Of a stretch of DNA of 64,000 nucleotides, positions 55,412-62,551 are shown piece after piece. The DNA is from CAINVV01 sp037137375 (lineage in GTDB: Bacteria; Bacteroidota; Bacteroidia; Bacteroidales; Prolixibacteraceae). The notes under the pieces are model-generated. The model ran no database searches and was not told the origin of the DNA. It worked only from the letters and a program-made list of their open reading frames with translations. Both the position numbers and the translations under genes were made by a program. Positions within the stretch are counted from its first letter, which is position 1. Every line of letters starts with the position of its first letter. The stretch lies in assembly GCA_037137375.1 (NCBI GenBank), contig JBAXKJ010000019.1:1-64000 (forward strand), given 5' to 3'.

Positions 55412-55885
55412 TTATTGTTTGGATTCGGCTGATGCCGTCTCTTCGCCTGCTACTTTACCTTCTTCTGCTGGCACTTCCTCAGTCGCTGCAACTTCTTCTG
55501 TAAAATCTAGCAAGCCTCTCTCCTGCAGAAGATTAAACCAGGTTAGTACCTTCTTGATATCCGAGACATAAACTCTTTCCCTGTCGTAGTCCGGTAATAC
55601 TTTTTCAAAATATTTCTTAAGGTCTTCAGGTTTTGAGTTAGCAGCGATGGCTGGTCCGCCGTTTGCCAGCTCATTAATCTTCTTAAAAACCTCTTTCAAT
55701 GGAAAGTCTTCACTGGTAGTGTAGATGGCGATGTCTTCCAGGGTACTCATCTTCGCACTTGCGAAGGCTGTCTGTTTTTTTCCTGTGAGGAGGGATTCCA
55801 CGATCACTCCATTTTTACCCTCTGTTATCACTTTAAATAATCCCGGCTGACCGGAGATTGCCAATATACCTTTTAACATTGCCAT
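55412..55885 (-). CDS. DUF5606 protein
   Basis: A 157-residue protein with the family's N-terminal pattern LKGILAISGQPGLFKVI and a middle segment DRERVYVSDIKKVLTWFNLLQ. The last 30 residues are Glu/Ala-rich and probably disordered. The family is confined largely to Bacteroidota and has no known function. Start could be the second Met (55879). It converges on sucB. Confidence 0.85.
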   Translation of the reverse strand: MAMLKGILAISGQPGLFKVITEGKNGVIVESLLTGKKQTAFASAKMSTLEDIAIYTTSEDFPLKEVFKKINELANGGPAIAANSKPEDLKKYFEKVLPDYDRERVYVSDIKKVLTWFNLLQERGLLDFTEEVAATEEVPAEEGKVAGEETASAESKQ

Positions 55886-56054
55886 ACTTTTTTACTGTTT
55901 GGTGCAAAAATACTAAGAATCTATAAAACTTTAGCGAACTTTGCCGGTGAAATAGCCAAAAGAAAATATTCACACTAACAGAAAATGATTATTTGGCTAT
56001 TACATCTGGCCTTTTAAAAACAAAATAATAATCAGATGAAAGAAATTTACATTT

Positions 56055-56897
56055 ATGAGTGAGTTGAAAATGGTGGTTACCGATCTGGATGGGACCCTTC
56101 TTCAGAGTGATTCCACGATCAGTAGCGAGGATCGGGAAACACTGGAATTACTGGGAGAACTGGGTATTTGCAGGGTCGCCGCCACCGGCAGAAATCCTTT
56201 TAAAGTCAGAAGGGCCTTAAAACCATCAGATCCTTTTGATTATGTGATCTGTTCTTCCGGGGCCGGCATCATCGATTGGCAGAAGCAGGAAGTCATCCGG
56301 GCGATCAACCTGCCTGAAGAGCTGACCAGCCGGCTCATTCTCTATCTGATCACTAATAAGTTTAATTTCAAGGTATCCGACAAATTTCCGGATAACCATA
56401 ATTTTTTCTGGTGGAAAGACCACGAATGTCCTGAAATTGACCGGTATATTGAACATCATGCGAAGATGGGCCATTCCGAAGAGATCGTACCCGGAGGGAT
56501 TTATAATTCTTCGCAGCTGCTTTTGTTCTTTGAAAAGCAGGAAAGCCTCTTTGATCAGGTAAAAGAAGAACTCCTGAACCAGTTTCCGGAAATCAGCATC
56601 ATCCGCACGACTTCTCCCTTGAATGAAAACTGGTTATGGATGGAGATCTTTCCAAAGGGCATTTCCAAAGCCCATGGAATAGCCGAAATCTGCGATTTAA
56701 AAGGCATTCACCAAAAGGAAACATTTGGCATAGGAAACGACTTTAACGACCTGGAAATGCTCGATTTTACCTATCTTTCCTATGTTGTGCACAATTCCCC
56801 TCAGGAATTGAAAGAAAAATTTCTGATCTCCCTGCCCCACCACGAAAACGGGTTTTCGCATGCGGTAAGGAAGCACTTGAAAAAGGATAAAGGTTAA
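56055..56897 (+). CDS. Cof-type HAD-IIB family phosphatase
   Basis: A 280-residue HAD hydrolase. Motif I is DLDGT with Asp10 and Asp12; motif II is the Thr of AATGRN; the lysine is in FPKGISKAHG; motif IV is GIGNDFNDLEML. A type IIB cap lies between residues 80 and 190. Such enzymes dephosphorylate small sugar phosphates or flavin precursors; the substrate is unknown. It ends ten bases before the end of the convergent unrecognised gene. Confidence 0.88.
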   Translation: MSELKMVVTDLDGTLLQSDSTISSEDRETLELLGELGICRVAATGRNPFKVRRALKPSDPFDYVICSSGAGIIDWQKQEVIRAINLPEELTSRLILYLITNKFNFKVSDKFPDNHNFFWWKDHECPEIDRYIEHHAKMGHSEEIVPGGIYNSSQLLLFFEKQESLFDQVKEELLNQFPEISIIRTTSPLNENWLWMEIFPKGISKAHGIAEICDLKGIHQKETFGIGNDFNDLEMLDFTYLSYVVHNSPQELKEKFLISLPHHENGFSHAVRKHLKKDKG

Positions 56898-56907
56898 ATG
56901 ATAAAGG

Positions 56908-58191
56908 TTATTTCGGATTAATTTCAACCTTTCTCAAAGGATACCAAAAGCTCTTTCCTATGGTTTCCATCTGTGTTCGTTCGTCGTTATCAAGATTCAT
57001 AAAATCAATTATCCGGTCTTGCTCAGGAAACATTCCATGACAATAACGGGGTGTCACCCCATTCGGGACAATTCCAATAAAATCAGTACCTGAAATCATT
57101 TGAACGATTTCTTCGGCATTGCTTAATTCAAAAGGAATATTGTTTTCGTACAGAGCTATTGCCATCCTCACAGTTTCTTCCACCCTGCCTATGCTCGAGC
57201 CGGCCAAACGGATGTCCCAATGATCATTTTTGTTTGAAACGAAAAGTGAGATATGGGTTGAATTGCCTCCCCTGCAAATCTCCCAAGGATGAGCCCCAAG
57301 CACTCTACCGCTGTGGAACCATTCAGAAAAAGCCATTGGCGAATTCGCATCTATATCCCTTAAACCAGCATCACGGCCATCCGCCATGCCTAAATATTTT
57401 TCGCAGGAAGAGAGCTTTTTGTTTTGATCCTTAAAATAGTCGTTAGCATCGTAACAGATTTCGCACAACCGAAAAAACTCGCTGGCAGTCATTTCGTATA
57501 AAAGAGTTGGGCTCTCCTTCTTTGTCCAATTCACAGCTTGTTTAAGATTTTCTATTAATTCCTTTCCCAGACCAATATCCGGACGAATGGTTTCCTCGCC
57601 GAGTATATCCCAAAAGTCTTGTCGCCTGATTCGACCAAGCCGTTTCGTGAAAGGGAGGTTGTGCTGAATATAAAGGTTATAGGAAGCTACATCCTTCCTG
57701 AGTTTTTCGGTTTCATCTATTATTCTATCCAATAGCCAATCAGTGAAATTTTGAAAAGGCTCCAGGTTCCAACCTGGTTTGCTGTCCGTAATCTCGGAAT
57801 TTATGTTAATTGAAAAGATCAGCTTTCGATCAAAATAAAAATAGAGGTCATCCTTGTATTTTGCGGTTTGGAATTGATACCATTTGGTCTTTTCAGGGTA
57901 ATTGTCTTTCCAAAGTTGTTCGAAATCCTCGTGAGTTTCGACCTCGCCACACTCTTTGAATTCATTATAATCTCCAAAAGCTTCCAATGGTCCTCTCTCA
58001 ACTTCCATCCATATTTGCCTGACATCGTCGTCACCAATAGGTTTTACACAACTAAACTGCTTGTAAATTTCCTTTAAGTTACCGTAAATGCTGCCAGACA
58101 TCAAATCCATTTCCGGTCTTAAATTACTGACAACAGAATCAATTTGAGGTGCAAAAAATTTATTTTCCTTCATCTTGATCATTAAGTGCAT
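56908..58191 (-). CDS. Unrecognised conserved-looking protein, 427 residues
   Basis: I cannot assign this protein. It is soluble, with no signal peptide or membrane helix, rich in Trp, Glu and Asp. Motif-like blocks include ADGRDAGL (about residue 270), GAHPWEICRGGNSTHISLFV (305-325), LAGSSIGRVEETVRMA (335-350) and GIVPNGVTPRYCHGMFPEQD near the C terminus. No nucleotide-binding or metal motif is clear. Three in-frame ATGs lie within the first seven codons, so the start is uncertain. It has a long AT-rich upstream region with a palindrome and stands next to a toxin-antitoxin pair, which suggests an accessory gene. Confidence 0.75.
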   Translation of the reverse strand: MHLMIKMKENKFFAPQIDSVVSNLRPEMDLMSGSIYGNLKEIYKQFSCVKPIGDDDVRQIWMEVERGPLEAFGDYNEFKECGEVETHEDFEQLWKDNYPEKTKWYQFQTAKYKDDLYFYFDRKLIFSININSEITDSKPGWNLEPFQNFTDWLLDRIIDETEKLRKDVASYNLYIQHNLPFTKRLGRIRRQDFWDILGEETIRPDIGLGKELIENLKQAVNWTKKESPTLLYEMTASEFFRLCEICYDANDYFKDQNKKLSSCEKYLGMADGRDAGLRDIDANSPMAFSEWFHSGRVLGAHPWEICRGGNSTHISLFVSNKNDHWDIRLAGSSIGRVEETVRMAIALYENNIPFELSNAEEIVQMISGTDFIGIVPNGVTPRYCHGMFPEQDRIIDFMNLDNDERTQMETIGKSFWYPLRKVEINPK

Positions 58192-58240
58192 AATTTATTT
58201 TTTTTCAGATAATAATATGACAATCAAACTTTTAGATGTC

Positions 58241-58260
58241 AATACAATTTGTTTTGTATT
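58241..58260. promoter_or_regulatory. Palindrome between the unrecognised gene and the toxin-antitoxin pair
   Basis: AATACAA (58241-58247) and TTGTATT (58254-58260) are perfect inverted repeats with a six-base spacer, about 50 bases upstream of the unrecognised gene. It could be an operator. The rest of the gap 58192-58477 is AT-rich, with a -7-like TACTTTTG at 58416-58423 for the antitoxin gene. Confidence 0.35.
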
Positions 58261-58477
58261 AAGGAAGACAATTTTTTAAACTTGTAAAAAATATTTAGTT
58301 ACCATTCTGGGTTTTCTTTTCGCAATTTCTTCTTAAGAGATTCCATTCTCGAGGTTTAAAAAAACGATTTCCCGTAGTTTGAAAGGTCGTTTATCGATAC
58401 ATTGCATATTTCAATTACTTTTGTGTAGGGAATTGGGTGAAACTAAAATATTTATCCACTTAATAAATTTACTACTG

Positions 58478-58720
58478 ATGACACTTCAATTTATTCGTGA
58501 CAACAAAGGAAATACGACAGGTGTATTTATCCCTATTGAAGAGTGGCAGACTTTGAAAATAAAATATTCTGACCTTCAAAATGAAGAAGCAACAAATTTA
58601 ATTGAACTTGCGTCATGGCAAAAACAAATTATTGAGGACAGACTAACGGATTACTACCAAAACTCTGAAGATATCAGCGACTTTTCCAATACTATTGGAG
58701 AGATTGAAAAAACTCTATGA
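58478..58720 (+). CDS. Antitoxin of a ParE/RelE-type module
   Basis: An 80-residue acidic protein beginning MTLQFIRDNKGNTTGVFIPIEEW, a pattern seen in Phd/RelB-like or prevent-host-death-like antitoxins of Bacteroidota. The C-terminal part is helical and charged, fit to wrap the toxin. The ATG at 58478 is chosen; an open frame extends to 58379 but has an unlikely Cys/Leu-rich start. The stop overlaps the toxin ATG by four bases. Confidence 0.8.
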   Translation: MTLQFIRDNKGNTTGVFIPIEEWQTLKIKYSDLQNEEATNLIELASWQKQIIEDRLTDYYQNSEDISDFSNTIGEIEKTL

Positions 58721-59016
58721 GATATCAAATAGTAAACCGACCCAGTGTCAAAACGGACATTATAAATGCCGTCAGTTACTACAAGATCATTTCACCTGAA
58801 CTTGCCAGACAGTTTTTATTTCGCCTCCGAGAAGCATCAGAGAGTATCATTCTTTATCCACAAAGTTTCGAAAAAAAATATAAAAACGTGAGAACCATTT
58901 TGTTGAAGCAATTCCCTTTTCATATTCATTATTTAATTGATGACATTCACCATCATATTATTGTCCTGGCAATAATTCACGCGTACAAAAATCCCACAGA
59001 TTATTCAAACAGGTAA
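58717..59016 (+). CDS. Type II toxin, RelE/ParE family
   Basis: A 99-residue basic protein with the RelE/ParE fold pattern: an N-terminal strand (YQIVNRPSVKTDI), two helices (AVSYYKIISPELARQFLFRLREASESI), then FPFHIHYLIDDIHHHIIVLAIIHAYKNP. ParE types act on gyrase and RelE types on mRNA; the sequence alone does not decide. It is coupled to the antitoxin by ATGA. The frame is intact. Confidence 0.88.
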   Translation: MRYQIVNRPSVKTDIINAVSYYKIISPELARQFLFRLREASESIILYPQSFEKKYKNVRTILLKQFPFHIHYLIDDIHHHIIVLAIIHAYKNPTDYSNR

Positions 59017-59093
59017 AACTGGCAAGTGGTAATCTATAACCAACGGATTGCAAATCCATTGGAGCCATTTTTTAGCTTTTCATTATTTATTTT

Positions 59094-59495
59094 TCACTTG
59101 GAGCAGAGCTCAGTCAAGACACCAAAGGTCGATTTTGGGTGTAGGAATCCAATGTTAAGTCCTTCTGCGCCCTTGCGTGATTGCTTGTCAATCAATTGTA
59201 TGCCGGAAGATTCAACTTCTTTCAACGATTCATTGACATCCTCTACCGCGAATGCAATGTGATGGATCCCCTGCCCTTTCTTCTCGAGAAATTTCCCGAT
59301 AGGTCCTTCGGGATCAGTAGATTCCAGCAATTCGATTTTCGTTTCACCGACTTTGAAGAAAGCGGTCTTCACCTTTTGATCCGTCACCTCTTCGATGGCA
59401 TAACACTTACTTCCCAGGAGGGTTTCATAATATGGTATGGCGTTTTCCAGACTCTCAACAGCAATGCCAATGTGTTCAATTTTAGATACGTTCAT
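59094..59495 (-). CDS. mce: Methylmalonyl-CoA epimerase
   Basis: A 133-residue protein of the vicinal-oxygen-chelate fold, with two beta-alpha-beta-beta-beta modules. Metal ligands are expected at His8 (KIEHIGIAV), the His of GIHHIAFAV and the late Glu of GVLTEL. It interconverts the epimers of methylmalonyl-CoA on the propionate-succinate route. The mutase genes are not in the window. It lies 11 bases after the CoA-transferase gene on the same strand. Confidence 0.93.
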   Translation of the reverse strand: MNVSKIEHIGIAVESLENAIPYYETLLGSKCYAIEEVTDQKVKTAFFKVGETKIELLESTDPEGPIGKFLEKKGQGIHHIAFAVEDVNESLKEVESSGIQLIDKQSRKGAEGLNIGFLHPKSTFGVLTELCSK

Positions 59496-59506
59496 GGTAA
59501 TTGATT

Positions 59507-60823
59507 TTATAAGTTAATTTCTTTGGGTACAAACCTGTAATGGGATCCAAACCGCTCAAAAGCAGCCTTATCCAACATTTCGCGATGATCGGGATGCGCA
59601 ATGGAAATCAGCAATCTGGCCCTCTCCTGCATGGTCTTGCCATAGAGATTGACCTTGCCCTGCTCTGTAACCACCCAGTGAATATTGGCCCTGGTGGAGA
59701 CCACCCCCGAACCTTCAATCAAGGTCGGAGATATTTTTGAAATGCCTTTTTCAGTAACTGAAGGCATTGCGATGATTGGCCTTCCATTTTTGGAATAGCC
59801 AGCACCGCGTATGAAATCAATCTGTCCACCGACACCTGAATAATGCTTTACACCAATGGAATCAGCACAAACCTGACCCGTGAGATCGATGGCTATTGCC
59901 GCATTGATAGCGGTTACCTGATCGAGTTTGCGGATGACAGCCACATTATTGGTGTGCGCAACATCCATCATGGCAACCATTGGATTGTCATCTATAAATT
60001 CATAGAGTGCTTTAGATCCCATCAAAAAAGATGCAACCATCTTCCCCTTATCAAAATTCTTTCGCCTGCCCGTCACGACTCCCTTTTCTACCAAAGGTAA
60101 TATTCCGTCAGAAAACATCTCTGTATGCACACCCAGATCTTTGTGGTTTCCCAGTTGTGCGAGCACTGCATTGGGGATTCCACCGATTCCCATCTGCAAA
60201 CATGCTCCGTCTTCAACCAAAGAAGCCACATTTTTGCCAATAGCTATCTCTATCTCGGATAGCGGATCAATGTCATGTGCGTAAATGGGTGATTCATCTT
60301 CTACGAATAGGTCGATCATACTTGTGCTTATCATTGCGTCGCCCCATGCCCGCGGTACATTCGGGTTTACGAGCGCAATTACTTTATCGGCACATTCAAC
60401 AGCGGCCAGGGTAGCATCCACGGATGTGCCAAGCGAAACAAACCCATGCTTATCGGGAGGCGAAACCATGATCATGGCCACATTTACTTTTAAATAACCT
60501 TCCCTGATCAGTTTCTGCGTCTCGCTTAGAAAAACAGGAATATAGTCTGCATATCCCGCCTGAGTTTGCTTGCGAAGATTTCCCCCGACAAAAAATTGCT
60601 CTGGTTCAAATACTCCTTCAAATTCTGGATTCGCATATTCAACCGGTCCTTCGATGTGAATATGCTGTATCTTGACACTATATATTTCACCAGCTCTGCC
60701 TCGTTCTACCATGGCCCTGATTAATTTATGGGGCGTAACAGCGACACTACTCAGATGTACCCTGTCTCCAGATTTAATGATTTTTACCGCATCTTCGGCT
60801 GTTAAGTACTTAATTTGGCTCAT
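59507..60823 (-). CDS. Acetyl-CoA hydrolase/transferase family protein
   Basis: A 438-residue class I CoA-transferase. The GIGGIPNAVLAQLG loop and the EMFSDGILPL segment with the catalytic glutamate are visible. The C-terminal domain has GGQIDFIRGAGYSKNGRPIIA. Homologues are 4-hydroxybutyrate, butyrate or succinyl/acetate CoA-transferases, and annotation by name alone is unsafe. With the epimerase next to it, exchange of CoA between short acyl groups such as propionate, succinate or acetate is likely. Confidence 0.87.
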   Translation of the reverse strand: MSQIKYLTAEDAVKIIKSGDRVHLSSVAVTPHKLIRAMVERGRAGEIYSVKIQHIHIEGPVEYANPEFEGVFEPEQFFVGGNLRKQTQAGYADYIPVFLSETQKLIREGYLKVNVAMIMVSPPDKHGFVSLGTSVDATLAAVECADKVIALVNPNVPRAWGDAMISTSMIDLFVEDESPIYAHDIDPLSEIEIAIGKNVASLVEDGACLQMGIGGIPNAVLAQLGNHKDLGVHTEMFSDGILPLVEKGVVTGRRKNFDKGKMVASFLMGSKALYEFIDDNPMVAMMDVAHTNNVAVIRKLDQVTAINAAIAIDLTGQVCADSIGVKHYSGVGGQIDFIRGAGYSKNGRPIIAMPSVTEKGISKISPTLIEGSGVVSTRANIHWVVTEQGKVNLYGKTMQERARLLISIAHPDHREMLDKAAFERFGSHYRFVPKEINL

Positions 60824-61033
60824 TATTAATGCTTTACATTTTTAAATCGACCGCAAAACTACTATTTATTGTTTATATTGGTGGATTGTTAACCGACTGT
60901 CAGTCGAAAAATTAATGTAAAATTGACGGTGAAACGGGAACTCAAGAATTAGTTTTGGAGTATTAACAGTCAGTGATCTCAATTTTTTTTCCTTAATTTG
61001 AGTAGTATTTGCTTTTGACATCAAACAAATAAT

Positions 61034-62509
61034 ATGAAGCGATTTGACCTTGCAGTAATTGGTAGCGGACCCGGAGGTTTGGCGGCCACCATGCGTGCGC
61101 TGGATTTTGGAAAAAGCGTTTGTCTCATTGAAGCTGGCCACCTCGGGGGCAACGGAATCATGAACGGACCGCTTACCTCGAAAACCATGTGGGAGCTTTC
61201 GGCAGATTATGCTGTGGCTGCTGCTGTCGACAGAGGTTACAGGGCGTCCGGACTTCAAGTTGACTATAGTTTGGTAAAGAAAACGGTCTTGCAAGCGGCT
61301 AAAACGAAGCAAAATCAGATCATGTCCCAGATTGAGACCTTCTCTGATGATGATAAACACCCTGGAAGTATTACCTACAAGCAAGGTTTTGCCAGATTCC
61401 TGGATCGCAATACGCTGGAAATTAAGAGTCAGAGCGGCATAGAAATAATCAGTGCAGAATACATTATTATTGCCACAGGATCGGTGCCCCGTCCTCATCC
61501 TGAACTGGTTATCGACCAGAAGCAAATCCTCGATTCAGACGGGATTCTTAACCTGAAGAGCTTCCCGGAGAGGATGATGATCATCGGATCGGGAATTATC
61601 GGATGTGAATTTGCCACTATTTTCTCCAATTTCAAGCAGACGGAAGTCCACTTGCTGGATAGGACTCACCGCGTCATTCCATTTGAAGATGATGATGTTA
61701 GCGATTTCGTATCGAATAATCTAGAGAAGAATGGCGTAATCATTCACCGAACCGCCAACCTTCGCACGGTAAGAAAGAAGAGTGACTGCCTGGAAATCGT
61801 ACTGGATTATGATGATGGGCACAGCAGCGTCGTCGAAGTGGATATTATTCTAATATCAATTGGACGCGATCCGAATGTTGCCGGATTATGCCTTGAAAAC
61901 GCAGGAATCGAAAGTACCACCAAAGGATATTTAAAGATCAACGAAGAATGCGCCCTTTCCGAAGCAGGACAATGCAATATTTTTGCAGCCGGCGATGTTA
62001 CCGGACAAAAGGCACTGTATGGTGTAGCTGAAGAGCAGGGAAGATACATTGTCGAAGCCATATTTGGAAAAACCAATTTCATCCTCGATTACTCCCATAT
62101 GCCTACCCTCATGTTTTTCAAACCGGAGTTGGCAGCCGTCGGGGCCAATGAAAAAATGCTGCGAAGCAAAGGCATCCCCTATAAGGCTGCGTACTATTCT
62201 AACGAATTGGTAAACAGGACTATCGCCATGAGGAATACCAGTGGTTTCGTCAAAATCATGGTAAGTAATGATGGTACTGACCGGATATTGGGAATGAGAG
62301 CCGCCGGTCCGCAAGCCTCTGCATTTATTGTTTCCATCGCATACCTGATCAATGCAGACATCCGCGTTCAGGAGGTATTGCAGAGCATCCATCCCCATCC
62401 AAGTGTCACGGAAGGAATCCAGGAATGTCTGCGCGTTTTTTATGATCAATCGATTTTTAAGCCAAAAGCGTTCCCAAATTTGATCAGGGTTACCGAGTGG
62501 AAACCGTAA
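61034..62509 (+). CDS. Lipoamide-dehydrogenase-like flavoprotein lacking the redox cysteines
   Basis: A 491-residue protein of the pyridine-nucleotide-disulfide oxidoreductase family. FAD binding is seen at GSGPGG (10-15) and the late ATGSVP and FAAGDVTG; NAD(P) binding at IGSGIIGCEFA. The dimer domain has the His-Glu dyad in HPHPSVTE. The disulfide motif is lost: Gly41 and Pro46 stand where both cysteines belong (GGNGIMNGPLTSK, 38-50). It cannot be an ordinary E3, so the sucAB complex needs another one. A direct NAD(P)H oxidase, transhydrogenase or quinone reductase role is possible. Confidence 0.85.
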   Translation: MKRFDLAVIGSGPGGLAATMRALDFGKSVCLIEAGHLGGNGIMNGPLTSKTMWELSADYAVAAAVDRGYRASGLQVDYSLVKKTVLQAAKTKQNQIMSQIETFSDDDKHPGSITYKQGFARFLDRNTLEIKSQSGIEIISAEYIIIATGSVPRPHPELVIDQKQILDSDGILNLKSFPERMMIIGSGIIGCEFATIFSNFKQTEVHLLDRTHRVIPFEDDDVSDFVSNNLEKNGVIIHRTANLRTVRKKSDCLEIVLDYDDGHSSVVEVDIILISIGRDPNVAGLCLENAGIESTTKGYLKINEECALSEAGQCNIFAAGDVTGQKALYGVAEEQGRYIVEAIFGKTNFILDYSHMPTLMFFKPELAAVGANEKMLRSKGIPYKAAYYSNELVNRTIAMRNTSGFVKIMVSNDGTDRILGMRAAGPQASAFIVSIAYLINADIRVQEVLQSIHPHPSVTEGIQECLRVFYDQSIFKPKAFPNLIRVTEWKP

Positions 62510-62551
62510 AATCCTTATCTTCGCTGCCGTATTAATCAATATTTCTTACCC

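Noticed and set aside
60866..61525. A 219-codon open frame opposite the start of the flavoprotein gene
   Set aside because: It is antisense to a clear family member and has no recognisable domain or conserved pattern.
61034..62509. This gene as the E3 subunit for the sucA/sucB complex 6 kb away
   Set aside because: Both redox cysteines are missing, so it cannot oxidise dihydrolipoamide by the known mechanism.
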